Notes: generated by a model from the sequence alone, not told the origin. Positions 1 to 7,631 are shown, counted from the first letter of the stretch. The stretch is DNA of 38,368 nucleotides from Mycobacterium sp. 1100029.7 (GCF_001665235.1 NZ_LZSC01000017.1:1-38368), one strand, 5' to 3'. Translations and numbers: made by a program.

Positions 1-258
1 GTTCTCGCAGCTGGTCGTCGGCATGTGCGCACTGGTCGCTATGACGGCGATCGGCGCGGCGGTCGGCGGCGGCGGTCGGCCGCCGGCGGCGGGGGAACGG
101 GGCTGGGCACCAGCGAGCTGACCGGCGGCAGCGGGACGGGCACCATCGACGGCGCGGGCGGTGCCTGACGGTTCTCGATGCCGGTCAGCGTGTAGGCCAC
201 ACCGCCGATCGCCGTCATAGCGACCAGTGCGCACATGCCGACGACCAGCTGCGAGAAC
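1..258. repeat. 56-bp perfect inverted repeat (1-56 and 203-258) with 146-bp spacer
   Basis: Bases 1-56 are the exact reverse complement of 203-258, which encode the membrane segment of the Hsp70-like gene. The match ends at base 57 on the inner side and reaches the window edge on the outer side, so the true arm may be longer. Coding sequence is thus duplicated in inverted orientation next to the proline-rich region. This is either a real fold-back duplication or an assembly/amplification chimera. Confidence 0.95.
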
Positions 259-1565
259 CGCAGCCGTCGCCAGGGTCGTTCCCGGGGCGGATCGATTACG
301 TTCAGGCGCATCGACCAGCCGGCGGGATTGCTCTCCTCGTCGAAGGCCTCGGGAGTGTAAGGCACCCGGATGTCGCCGGGGTATTCGGTTTGCGACCAAG
401 CTAATTCGCGATCGGTGAGGGCTTCCTCGTCGATCACCAGCAGGTCTCCCGCGGGCAGCTCGATGATGTCGCCGCCCGACGAGGCGGTGAGCAGGCCGAT
501 CGAGGTGCGGGTGCGGATGTCGACTTCCTCACCGCGGGACGCCAGCAGCAACGCACCGGCCGCGGCGGCGAAGGCGGGTTGTGACGGTGACACCACCGGT
601 CGGCGGCTGTGCACCGAAAGACGTTCGTTGACAAGCGGAATGCTGGCACCACCGCCGACGGTGACCACCGCGCACAGATCGCTCCAGCTCTTGCGGTGCC
701 GGCACAACATGTCGTCGAACGCGTAGATGAGTCCGGTCAGCCGGTCCTGGATCAGGTCGCCCAGCTCGTCACGGGTGAACTTCATGGTGGCCCGGCGCCC
801 GCCCAGCTCGGCCAGGAATTCCGTTGCCTTCTCGGTGGATAGCTGCTCTTTGGCGGTGCGGCACTGTTCCCGCAACCGGGCCAGCTGCCCGACGGCGGCC
901 GTGCTGGCCGGATCGATACCGCTGCCGTGCCCGAGTTCCTCGAAGACGCACAGCATCAAGGCCGCGTCGATCTCGTCACCGCAGAAATCGGTGTAGCGCA
1001 TTGTGGCGCTGACGGGTTTGTAATCGCCCGAAAGGTCGACCAGGGTGGCCGACGTTCCGGAGCCGCCGAAGTCGAGCAGACCGACGATGCCGGTTGCGGC
1101 AAGGCATAATTCGGCATTCGCCGCGGTCAACGACGCGATCGCATCGGAAACCAGACGGGGTGCCATCCCACTGCGGACGAATCCCAGATGGGTGCGCAGC
1201 GCGTCGCGTAATGACTGTGCGGTACCGGGTTTCCAGTACGACGGGATGGCGATCGAGATCTCCGAAGACCCCGCGTCCACACCAGCCGCCAGCACCATCG
1301 CGTCCAAGGCCTCGACGGTCAGCAGGTCCGGGTCGTGCGCTGAACCGTCAGCGGACACCAGCGCCACCGAATCGCCGATGCGCTCGACAAAGCCGGTCAT
1401 CAGCGTGCCGAGTTCGAGCAGACCCGGATCTTCTTCGGGCAGGCCGATTCTCGGTGCGCGGTGCGGGTAAAGCGTGAGTACAGCGCGACGAGAAACCGGC
1501 GGTTCTCCATCACGCACAGCGACCAGGTTCGTGGTCCCGATCGACAACCCAAGTGGGTCGTACAT
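39..1565 (-). CDS. Hsp70/actin-fold membrane protein with proline-rich tail (Rv0312-like), C-terminus disrupted
   Basis: The N-terminal half has actin/Hsp70-type nucleotide-binding signatures: phosphate-1 loop LSIGTTN near residues 7-13, phosphate-2 LLDFGGSGTSATLVDL near 163-178, and adenosine motif VVTVGGGAS in the middle. There is no Hsp70 peptide-binding domain. A single hydrophobic segment at about residues 437-460 (LVVGMCALVAMTAIGG) is followed by a proline-rich, presumably extracytoplasmic tail. From memory the M. tuberculosis homologue Rv0312 is about 620 aa with a long Pro/Thr tail; here the frame stops at 508 aa, inside the spacer of an inverted duplication, so the last residues (ADRRRRPPRRSPS) are probably not native. 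ATG at 1563-1565; TATAGA lies about 20 nt upstream as a possible -10. It lies downstream of the 409-aa gene in the same orientation, 154 bp away. The biochemical role is unknown. Confidence 0.8.
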   Translation of the reverse strand: MYDPLGLSIGTTNLVAVRDGEPPVSRRAVLTLYPHRAPRIGLPEEDPGLLELGTLMTGFVERIGDSVALVSADGSAHDPDLLTVEALDAMVLAAGVDAGSSEISIAIPSYWKPGTAQSLRDALRTHLGFVRSGMAPRLVSDAIASLTAANAELCLAATGIVGLLDFGGSGTSATLVDLSGDYKPVSATMRYTDFCGDEIDAALMLCVFEELGHGSGIDPASTAAVGQLARLREQCRTAKEQLSTEKATEFLAELGGRRATMKFTRDELGDLIQDRLTGLIYAFDDMLCRHRKSWSDLCAVVTVGGGASIPLVNERLSVHSRRPVVSPSQPAFAAAAGALLLASRGEEVDIRTRTSIGLLTASSGGDIIELPAGDLLVIDEEALTDRELAWSQTEYPGDIRVPYTPEAFDEESNPAGWSMRLNVIDPPRERPWRRLRFSQLVVGMCALVAMTAIGGVAYTLTGIENRQAPPAPSMVPVPLPPVSSLVPSPVPPPPAADRRRRPPRRSPS

Positions 1566-1702
1566 AGAGCGAATACTTTCGTCTATAGGGGTCGATGGCC
1601 AGCGTTAACGATAGCCGCGGACACGCGCAAAGCCGATGCTTCGCAATGCCATTGGTATCCGCTCGATGCGGTTGCGTCACCGAAGCGGTACGGAAAACCC
1701 CT

Positions 1703-1722
1703 TGACAAAAAGCTTTGTGTCA
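1703..1722. other. 20-bp near-perfect palindrome over the stop codon of the 409-aa gene
   Basis: TGACAAAAAGCTTTGTGTCA pairs with itself except at one symmetric base pair (A against C). It covers the TGA of the minus-strand gene ending at 1720. It could be an RNA hairpin at the 3' end of that gene or a protein-binding site. There is no T-tract, so a classical terminator is unproven. Confidence 0.4.
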
Positions 1723-2949
1723 GACCACCGTCAGCGGCAGCGAACGCCGCGGCTCGAACTGGAAAGTCGATCCGCCACTGACTCTGACCACCGAAACCTC
1801 TGGCAGTTCCTCGGTGGCAGTGTCGGTTTCGGTCAGCTCTGCGGTCCAGTCGGTGGCGGTCCCGCTAACTTGGACCTCGACGCGCGGATCCACCGCGGTG
1901 GCGATCGCCTGTAGCGCTTGCACGGAACCCGGTGAGCACAAAGTGATCCAGGCTCCGTCGTCGTGAGCCGGTGAGGGGTGCACGTGTAGCCGGTTCGACT
2001 CCGACTCTGCGACAACGTAGTCCGTGGGGTTGAGCAGCGGGTGTAATTCCAATACGCGGCGCACACCGTCGATACCGCCCGGAAGGTTCAGGGCGCGATG
2101 GATGCGCTCGGCGGCGACACCCGCGATGCCGGTCAGGCCGCGAGTGCACACATCGACGGCTTCGGCGTCGTTGCTGGCCCGGGCTCGTACCGCAATCGCG
2201 AACGACAGATACAACAGGTGCATCTGCAGGCACACCTCGTCGGCCATCCGGACCAGTGCCGAATGGGAGAAAGCGGCAAAGTCGAAGTCGGACAGCAACG
2301 CCCCCGAATAATCCGCTTGGCCCTCGTCAGACGGGTCGATCGGGTCGAGTTCCCATGTGGCAGCGCGGGTTTTGCTGACGATGTCGAGGGCGGGGATGCT
2401 CTGCGCCTCGGGGTAGGACTCGTCGATGATGACGGTCCACGCGCAGTGCGGTTGCCGGTCGGCCGGCGTGCGCGGCGGGCGGTGGATGGGGCGCACCTGG
2501 GCGCGCGCATTGGTCGCCACCGCGGTGGCATCGAACGTCGGGTCCTCGATGGTGTGGCACATCCCGAACACGTACTTGTCGCCCATCGGCTCCACGTCGA
2601 GCAGGGCGCCGCAATGGTCGAGGTGGAATTCGCCGTGCCAGCGGTCGTGCACGGTGTAGCGGAAGTCCATGAATTGCGGTGGGGCGCCGATGTCGAGCTG
2701 CAGACCCTTGAAAATCGTGACCACGTCGGTGCCCTCGTACTTCAGCGCCTTTTGCATGCGCCGCGTGTAGATCGGGCTGGAGCCCGCCCACTCCTCGATG
2801 GCGATCTGGACCATCTCGTCGCGGCCGAACGAGGAGATGCACCACGCCATCCCGGAGCGGTCGATCAGCTGTCCGATCAACAGCAGTTCGGGAAGCAGGA
2901 CGACGAGCTCGTCACGGGACAATTGCGCGTATCGCGAGGGGCTGCTCAC
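1720..2949 (-). CDS. conserved mycobacterial protein of unknown function (Rv0311-like)
   Basis: A 409-aa protein, the same length I recall for Rv0311 of M. tuberculosis and in the same position next to the Rv0312-like gene. I see no signal peptide or membrane span. The N-terminal third is rich in Trp, His and Cys (FRYTVHDRWHGEFHLDHCG, then MCHTIEDP), which could form a metal or cofactor site, but no named fold is recognised. The C-terminal third is acidic and Thr-rich. The start is GTG at 2947-2949, only 38 bp from the divergent TetR gene, so the two probably share a control region. The neighbouring Hsp70-like protein is the most likely functional partner by conserved adjacency. Function unknown. 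Confidence 0.85.
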   Translation of the reverse strand: MSSPSRYAQLSRDELVVLLPELLLIGQLIDRSGMAWCISSFGRDEMVQIAIEEWAGSSPIYTRRMQKALKYEGTDVVTIFKGLQLDIGAPPQFMDFRYTVHDRWHGEFHLDHCGALLDVEPMGDKYVFGMCHTIEDPTFDATAVATNARAQVRPIHRPPRTPADRQPHCAWTVIIDESYPEAQSIPALDIVSKTRAATWELDPIDPSDEGQADYSGALLSDFDFAAFSHSALVRMADEVCLQMHLLYLSFAIAVRARASNDAEAVDVCTRGLTGIAGVAAERIHRALNLPGGIDGVRRVLELHPLLNPTDYVVAESESNRLHVHPSPAHDDGAWITLCSPGSVQALQAIATAVDPRVEVQVSGTATDWTAELTETDTATEELPEVSVVRVSGGSTFQFEPRRSLPLTVV

Positions 2950-2987
2950 GCCACAAAAATAGACTCGGCTATGTTATAAAGTCAACA
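2950..2987. promoter_or_regulatory. 38-bp divergent promoter region (409-aa gene / TetR)
   Basis: This AT-rich gap separates two divergent starts. On the minus strand TTGACT is followed 17 bp later by CTATTT, a plausible -35/-10 pair that would put the transcript start almost at the GTG (leaderless). On the plus strand TATGTT could serve as a -10 for the TetR gene. Any TetR operator must overlap both promoters. Inferred from composition and spacing only. Confidence 0.4.
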
Positions 2988-3608
2988 ATGTCTATTGCTG
3001 CAGGCCAGACGCCCGGGCGCTCGGTCACTCCGACGCGGCGGACCAGCGCGCCGCGTAAGCGCGGCGACGACACGCGGGCGAAGATCATCGAAGAGACGGT
3101 CCGCTGCATTCAGGAGGAAGGCGTCGCGGCCGCCACGGCCAAGCACGTCGCCGAGCGGGCCGGTGTCACGTGGGGCGTCATCCAGTATCACTTCGGCGAC
3201 CGCAACGGCCTGCTGATGGCCGTCGTGGACGACGGCGTGGACCGGCTGATCGAAAGCCTGTCGTCGGCCGACGTGAGTGAGCTGCCGCCGCAGCAGCGCA
3301 TCGAGGTCGTCATCGACACCGCGTGGAGTTGCTACAGCAGCCCGACATCGATGGCCGCATTCGAGATCCTGTGGGCCACCCGCGGCGGGCGAGGCAAGTC
3401 GTCGCGACGGCACCTGCTGGAGATGAATTCCGCGATCGCCCAGCTCGGCCGGCTGATCACTAGTGATCCCGCGAATGCGGGTGTGGCCGAGGTGATTTGG
3501 GCCACGCTACGGGGTGTGGTGCTGGCCCAGATGGTCACCGGGACAGCCATCGACTGGAGCCTGGAACGACGGGCCCTGATCGACATGGTCACCCGTGTGC
3601 TGCAGTGA
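2988..3608 (+). CDS. TetR/AcrR family transcriptional regulator
   Basis: A 206-aa protein of typical TetR size. A basic N-terminal arm (about residues 15-30) precedes the helix-turn-helix at about 45-75, with the family pattern AKHVAERAGVTWGVIQYHFG and then RNGLLMAVVDD. The rest is the variable ligand-binding domain. ATG at 2988; the first 25 residues are low in conservation and a later start is possible. It diverges from the 409-aa gene across 38 bp, so autoregulation and control of that gene are likely. The last five codons and stop lie inside the first unit of a 148-bp tandem repeat. From memory no TetR gene sits at this point in H37Rv, so it is probably lineage-specific. Ligand unknown. 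Confidence 0.85.
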   Translation: MSIAAGQTPGRSVTPTRRTSAPRKRGDDTRAKIIEETVRCIQEEGVAAATAKHVAERAGVTWGVIQYHFGDRNGLLMAVVDDGVDRLIESLSSADVSELPPQQRIEVVIDTAWSCYSSPTSMAAFEILWATRGGRGKSSRRHLLEMNSAIAQLGRLITSDPANAGVAEVIWATLRGVVLAQMVTGTAIDWSLERRALIDMVTRVLQ

Positions 3609-4038
3609 CGGGATGACTACCGCCGCGGCGCAGCTATGCGGTCGCGACACTTAAACCACACACCCGACACGCCGCGCGAGGTCGCAGTGGTTTAAGTCTC
3701 GGCATCGCGACCCGTCCGACCGCCGGAAAACGCCCGCCACCCGTGTGCTGCAATGACGCGATGACCACCGCCGCGGCGCAGCTATGCGGTCGCGACACTT
3801 AAACCACACACCCGACACGCCGCGCGAGGTCGCAGTGGTTTAAGTCTCGGCATCGCGACCCGTCCGACCGCCGGAAAACGCCCGCCACCCGTGTGCTGCA
3901 ATGACGCGATGACCACCGCCGCGGCGCAGCTATGCGGTCGCGACACTTAAACCACACACCCGACACGCCGCGCGAGGTCGCAGTGGTTTAAGTCTCGGCG
4001 TCGCGACCCGTCCGACCGCCGGGAAATGCCCACCATCC
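3595..4038. repeat. tandem repeat, 3 units of 148 bp (MIRU-like minisatellite)
   Basis: Units are 3595-3742, 3743-3890 and 3891-4038; a fourth partial copy of the unit start (GTGTGCTGCAATGACGGGAT) leads into the next gene at 4039. Units differ by only a few substitutions. Each starts with a copy of the TetR 3' end and stop region, and contains an ATG in the context of the downstream gene start plus a short ORF (19 codons from GTG, 13 from ATG) ending in TAA. Each also has a nested hairpin: in unit 1, ACTTAAACCAC (3649-3659) pairs with GTGGTTTAAGT (3687-3697), and GTCGCGA (3641-3647) with TCGCGAC (3705-3711). This resembles mycobacterial interspersed repetitive units that insert at stop/start junctions. 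The stretch holds no other gene. Confidence 0.93.
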
Positions 4039-4056
4039 GTGTGCTGCAATGACGGG

Positions 4057-4536
4057 ATGACCCTCGACGATCTAGCCGATATCGAAGCCATCAAGCAAGT
4101 CAAATACCGCTATCTGCGAGCGCTGGACACCAAGCACTGGGACGACTTCACCGATACCCTGGCCGAGGACATCAAGGCCGACTACGGGCCGTCCATCGGC
4201 AACGAGCTGCACTTCACCAACCGCGCCGACTTGGTCGAGTTCATGCGCACATCGCTACCCGCGAACGTCATCACCGAGCACCGCGTGACCCATCCGGACA
4301 TCGCCGTCGACGGCGATACCGCAACGGGCAGTTGGTATCTGCAGGACCGGGTGATAGTCGGCGAACTCAGCTTCATGCTGATCGGCGCGGCCTTCTACCG
4401 CGACACCTATCGTCGTACCGATGCCGGCTGGAAGATCTGCGGCACCGGTTACGACCGAACTTACGACGCCACAATGTCGTTGGAGGGCATGAACTTCACG
4501 CTCAAGCCCGGTCGGGCCATCGCAGGCGCGGAGTGA
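4057..4536 (+). CDS. SnoaL-like/NTF2-fold protein (Rv0310c-like)
   Basis: A 159-aa protein of the NTF2/SnoaL-like fold, as seen from the N-terminal pattern IEAIKQVKYRYLRALDTKHWDDF, the central VITEHRVTHPDI, and the C-terminal YRRTDAGWKICGTGYDRTY. Such proteins are small cone-shaped hydrolases, isomerases or dehydratases acting on polycyclic or aromatic substrates, or non-enzymatic. The tyrosine/aspartate/histidine pattern is compatible with catalysis, but the substrate cannot be told. The ATG at 4057 is chosen; an in-frame GTG at 4039 lies in the repeat-like junction and would add six residues. It ends 3 nt before the convergent L,D-transpeptidase-like gene. The start context is duplicated in the repeat just upstream, suggesting that it once followed the TetR stop by 4 nt. 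Confidence 0.85.
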   Translation: MTLDDLADIEAIKQVKYRYLRALDTKHWDDFTDTLAEDIKADYGPSIGNELHFTNRADLVEFMRTSLPANVITEHRVTHPDIAVDGDTATGSWYLQDRVIVGELSFMLIGAAFYRDTYRRTDAGWKICGTGYDRTYDATMSLEGMNFTLKPGRAIAGAE

Positions 4537-4539
4537 CCG

Positions 4540-5217
4540 CTACTTGGTGATCGCGATGACGGCGCCGGGCCGCAACCATTTCATGATCGAGACCAACTGA
4601 GCATCGTCGACGGCGACGCAGCCCTCGGTGGGGTGGCCGTCGGTGGTGTGGAAGAAGAACGCGGCGCCGCCACCCGGGGTCTTGTTCTTGTTGACGCCCA
4701 TCACGACAGCATGCTTGTACTGGGGGATCTGCAAGTTCTCGCTGTCAGCGGTGCTGAACGGGCACTGCGCCTTCTGGCACACCTGCATTGAGTTGAATGT
4801 GGGGCTGTGGTCGTCGCCGCTCCACCAGTAGTTAGGCCCCGAGACCTGGGTGTAGGGCAGTCCGGTGCCCGGGTTCGGTGCGGTACCGAACGCCGAGTCC
4901 AGGCTGTACACCCCCATCGGTGTCGCGGGCACCCCGCTCTTGGCCTGCGGTGCCATGCCCGCCGATCCGACGTGGGTGGGAACACCGGTGCGCAGCGCCT
5001 GCCAGCCGGTCGCGCTGCGCTGGTAGATGTCCATGGACGCGTTGGAGCCGCCGGTGCTGACAACCGAAACCACTTGTGTGGCATTGCCAACGGCGTTGGC
5101 GAACCACGGGGTGCCGGCCGCGTTGACGGCCGGTGCGGCGCTCCCAATCGGCGCGAGCACCAGTGATACCAACACGATGCACGCCACAGTGCACAGCGAA
5201 ATGAGCAGTCGGCGCAT
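4540..5217 (-). CDS. secreted L,D-transpeptidase-like (YkuD-type) protein, Rv0309-like
   Basis: A 225-aa exported protein: basic start MRRLL, hydrophobic core to about residue 22, and a signal peptidase site near GSAAPA (26-31). The C-terminal region carries the YkuD-type catalytic pattern, His190 in FFFHTTDG and Cys200 in TEGCVAV. This fits a cell-wall cysteine transpeptidase or a relative acting on peptidoglycan stem peptides; the classical SHGC motif is replaced by TEGC, so activity is inferred. Two Cys in QVCQKAQC may form a disulfide. The start at 5217 is preferred because it gives a clean signal peptide; the ATG at 5226 adds three residues. It lies 38 bp downstream of the PAP2 gene on the same strand, so co-transcription is possible. 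Confidence 0.88.
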   Translation of the reverse strand: MRRLLISLCTVACIVLVSLVLAPIGSAAPAVNAAGTPWFANAVGNATQVVSVVSTGGSNASMDIYQRSATGWQALRTGVPTHVGSAGMAPQAKSGVPATPMGVYSLDSAFGTAPNPGTGLPYTQVSGPNYWWSGDDHSPTFNSMQVCQKAQCPFSTADSENLQIPQYKHAVVMGVNKNKTPGGGAAFFFHTTDGHPTEGCVAVDDAQLVSIMKWLRPGAVIAITK

Positions 5218-5255
5218 GCATTCCATGGTCGGACGACGCCGCGTCCAGGGTCAAG

Positions 5256-5936
5256 TCAAGCTTTAGCCCCGGTTGGGTCACGGCGCTGTGACCAACGAAT
5301 GGCCCAGCGCGGCAACGGTTTAGGACTGAATACGGTGACGCACAGCAGGACATACAGATATCCCAGCGACCAACCGGCCAGCACATCGGACGGATAGTGC
5401 ACGTTCAAAGCCACCCGAGAAACCCCGACCAGCACCAGCAGCAGCGCGCTCAGCGCCACCGCGACGCGGGTCGCCACCTGAGGCAGCATCGGCAGCACGA
5501 ATGCCAACAGGGCAAGCACCGCGGCCATCGTCTCGAGCGCGTGACCCGACGGAAACGACGTCTGCGGCACCGGGACCAACATCGTCGACGGTCGCGGACG
5601 GTCCGCCAGCCCCTTGGCCGCCACCGTCACGAATCCGTTCAGCGGCCCGCACGCCACCAACAGCAGGGCCGCGCGCGCGTTGCGCCGCACCAGCGCAACC
5701 ACCGCCGCCACCGCGTCCACCAGCCGCAGCACGTTGGGGCCCAGCCACAACGACACCGCCGCCCAGAAGCGCACCCACCCCGGATGCTTGACCGCCGCGT
5801 CGTGCGAAGCGTTCAGCAGCGACCAATCGAAGCCGTGCAGCCAGCCCCAGTTCTGCCGGTAGCCCAGCCACATCAGCAGGTAGACCACCACCGCCAGTGC
5901 CGCGAGGTACAGGGCTGCGCCCCGTCGATAGGTCAT
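5256..5936 (-). CDS. PAP2-family membrane phosphatase (Rv0308-like)
   Basis: An integral membrane protein of about 226 aa with five to six hydrophobic segments. All three PAP2 active-site motifs are visible in order: KGLADRPRP, then PSGH, then SRVALNVHYPSD with the catalytic His and the Asp of the third motif. Such enzymes dephosphorylate lipid phosphates (undecaprenyl pyrophosphate, phosphatidic acid and similar) on the outer membrane face; the substrate here is unknown. Start MTYRRGAALYL at 5936 is chosen because it leads straight into the first membrane span, as I recall for Rv0308; an upstream ATG at 5996 would add 20 residues and leave only 9 bp to the divergent gene at 6006. Located upstream of the secreted L,D-transpeptidase-like gene, which suggests an envelope role. 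Confidence 0.9.
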   Translation of the reverse strand: MTYRRGAALYLAALAVVVYLLMWLGYRQNWGWLHGFDWSLLNASHDAAVKHPGWVRFWAAVSLWLGPNVLRLVDAVAAVVALVRRNARAALLLVACGPLNGFVTVAAKGLADRPRPSTMLVPVPQTSFPSGHALETMAAVLALLAFVLPMLPQVATRVAVALSALLLVLVGVSRVALNVHYPSDVLAGWSLGYLYVLLCVTVFSPKPLPRWAIRWSQRRDPTGAKA

Positions 5937-6005
5937 CCCTCTAGCGATACCAGCAGCACCCTGGGCATCGGTGGACCTACCTCGGATCCGCGTCATACTG
6001 GCGTC

Positions 6006-6488
6006 ATGGCCGTCTATGTCCGCAAGCTGCTCGGCATCGGCAAGCTACCCGAGGATCTTCATGCTCAAGTCGAGGCGGAGGGCCTGCTTCATCTGGCCGA
6101 CTACGTCCCGGTGACCAGGCGGTTCAGCGGAGTCATCCCGGGTACGCGGTTGCCGCACAGCGTCGCCCACTACACGGGCTCGCTGGTGTTCACCAGGCAG
6201 CGAGTGCTCGCGACACTGTCGATGCTGCCCAAGCTGGCCGGAGTGACCGTCGATGCGCGCTGGGATGCCGCCCAGACCGGTACGGCCGCCGCCGAGATCT
6301 CCGCGGCGGGATTGCAGGTCAACGTCGACGTCTCGCAGGTTGACGAAAAATACAGCGGCGAACTCTCGCTGCACTACAAGGCCGAGATCCCGGACGATGT
6401 GCTCAGCGCGCTGCCGGCACGCTCGTTGCGTTTCGACATGCCGCCGGACTGCATCGTCCGCGCGGTCGGCGTTACCTATTCTCCGTGA
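6006..6488 (+). CDS. conserved protein of unknown function (Rv0307c-like)
   Basis: A 160-aa protein, the same length I recall for Rv0307c and with the same neighbours. No signal peptide or membrane span is evident. It starts MAVYVRKLLGIGKLPED and contains a middle segment VIPGTRLPHSVAHYTGSLVFT followed by alternating polar/hydrophobic stretches that suggest beta-strands (LQVNVDVSQVDEKYSGELSL). I recognise no catalytic motif. ATG at 6006 follows closely on the divergent PAP2 gene. Its 3' end overlaps the convergent small membrane protein gene by 17 bp. Confidence 0.8.
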   Translation: MAVYVRKLLGIGKLPEDLHAQVEAEGLLHLADYVPVTRRFSGVIPGTRLPHSVAHYTGSLVFTRQRVLATLSMLPKLAGVTVDARWDAAQTGTAAAEISAAGLQVNVDVSQVDEKYSGELSLHYKAEIPDDVLSALPARSLRFDMPPDCIVRAVGVTYSP

Positions 6489-6756
6489 TCGTCATCAGCG
6501 GCCACGGCGGCTGCCGAAGCACGGCCAGGCTGCCGATGACCGCGGCGAGCAGGCCGGTGATCACCCCGATCAGGGCAATGCGATTTCCGTCGACGGCCGG
6601 CACCCAGGACGCTTTGCCGTCGCGGATGACGAAGACACCGAGTGGCTGTTCGGCCAGGATCACGGTGTGGCCGTCGGCGGTCTCATAAGGCTGGCCGTAG
6701 GCCCGCGGTGCGCCGCGGTCAATGGGCAATTGCTCGAGCACTTCGGAATACTTCAC
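6472..6756 (-). CDS. small single-span membrane protein
   Basis: A 94-aa protein with a soluble N-terminal part (KYSEVLEQLPIDRGAPRAYG, then HTVILAEQPLGVFVIRDG) and one membrane span near residues 60-80 (ALIGVITGLLAAVIGSLAVL), ending in a short basic/polar tail. The N-terminal part is vaguely reminiscent of the small beta-rich domain of sporulation-protein-YtfJ-like proteins, but this is weak. Start is GTG at 6754-6756. It diverges from bluB across 55 bp and converges on the 160-aa gene with a 17-bp overlap. The coherent topology and codon usage suggest a real gene. Confidence 0.65.
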   Translation of the reverse strand: MKYSEVLEQLPIDRGAPRAYGQPYETADGHTVILAEQPLGVFVIRDGKASWVPAVDGNRIALIGVITGLLAAVIGSLAVLRQPPWPLMTITENR

Positions 6757-6811
6757 TGCACGCCCCTTTTGCTCGCGTTTTCCGGTAGGCCGCGTTGATA
6801 CATTGACGCTA

Positions 6812-7561
6812 ATGGCATTCTCCGCTGGCGAGGCCCCCGATGCCGCTGGGAGCGAACACGCGTTCAGCCCAGCGGATCGCCGCGTGGTCTACCGGGTGAT
6901 CGCCGAGCGGCGCGACATGCGCCGGTTCGTACCCAACAGCGCCGTACCCGAGGAGGTGCTGGCCCGGTTGTTGCAGGCCGCGCACGCCGCACCCAGCGTC
7001 GGGCTGATGCAGCCATGGCGCTTCATCCGGATCACCGACGACGCGCTACGCCGCCGCATCCATGCACTCGTCGACGAAGAGCGCCCCCGCACCGCGCAGG
7101 CGCTGGGACCGCGGGGCGAGGACTTCCTGCGCCTCAAAGTCGAAGGCATCCTTGAATGCGCCGAACTCCTGGTGGTGGCGCTGGCCGACAACCGCGACGT
7201 CCACATCTTCGGGCGCCGGACCCTGCCGCAGATGGACCTGGCATCGGTGTCCTGCGCAATCCAGAATCTGTGGCTGGCAGCCCGGGCCGAAGGCCTCGGG
7301 GTCGGCTGGGTCTCGCTGTTCGAGCCGCAACCATTGGCCGACGTGCTGGGTCTGCCCGCCGGCGCCGAGCCGGTCGCCGTCCTGTGCGTCGGGCCGGTGC
7401 CGGAATTCCCGGACCGTCCCGCGCTGGAACTCGACGGCTGGACCCACGCCCGGCCGCTGTCGGAGTTCGTGTCCGAGAACCGCTGGGGTCAGCCGCCCGG
7501 CAATCCCGCACGGGGCACCGATACCGGCGCGGCCAGCACCGTGTCGTCTCAGCCGGTGTGA
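6812..7561 (+). CDS. bluB: 5,6-dimethylbenzimidazole synthase (nitroreductase family)
   Basis: A 249-aa nitroreductase-fold protein of the BluB subgroup. BluB oxidatively splits reduced FMN to make 5,6-dimethylbenzimidazole, the lower ligand of cobalamin. Diagnostic stretches: RRDMRRFVP near residue 32, AAHAAPSVGLMQPWRFI near 57-73 (FMN-binding and the conserved Ser), and GWVSLFEPQPLADVLGLP followed by EPVAVLCVG in the C-terminal half. A tail of about 25 residues beyond the fold (PPGNPARGTDTGAAST) is not typical. The start MAFSAGEAP at 6812 is chosen; longer versions lack coding character. No cobalamin riboswitch is recognisable in the 55-bp upstream gap. Followed by a hairpin and the sulfatase gene. 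Confidence 0.85.
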   Translation: MAFSAGEAPDAAGSEHAFSPADRRVVYRVIAERRDMRRFVPNSAVPEEVLARLLQAAHAAPSVGLMQPWRFIRITDDALRRRIHALVDEERPRTAQALGPRGEDFLRLKVEGILECAELLVVALADNRDVHIFGRRTLPQMDLASVSCAIQNLWLAARAEGLGVGWVSLFEPQPLADVLGLPAGAEPVAVLCVGPVPEFPDRPALELDGWTHARPLSEFVSENRWGQPPGNPARGTDTGAASTVSSQPV

Positions 7562-7563
7562 GG

Positions 7564-7588
7564 CCTCAGCGCTCCACCGACGCTGAGG
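7564..7588 (+). terminator. hairpin after bluB (possible terminator)
   Basis: CCTCAGCG (7564-7571) and CGCTGAGG (7581-7588) form a perfect 8-bp stem with a 9-nt loop, 2 nt after the bluB stop. No U-tract follows, as is common for mycobacterial hairpins, so termination is plausible but unproven. Confidence 0.45.
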
Positions 7589-7631
7589 TATCGTCGCCGC
7601 CGTCGCAACCAGTGGTCGAGAGGTGAGGCGA

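Noticed and set aside
3595..4038. CRISPR array
   Set aside because: The units are 148 bp, directly adjacent and nearly identical, with no unique spacers of constant length and no cas genes nearby.
5397..6488. A 363-aa plus-strand frame extending the 160-aa protein upstream
   Set aside because: The upstream 200 codons are antisense to the PAP2 gene and of His/Arg/Gln-rich composition; the ATG at 6006 gives the family length.
6757..6811. Cobalamin riboswitch in front of bluB
   Set aside because: The 55-bp gap is too short and lacks the B12-box pattern.
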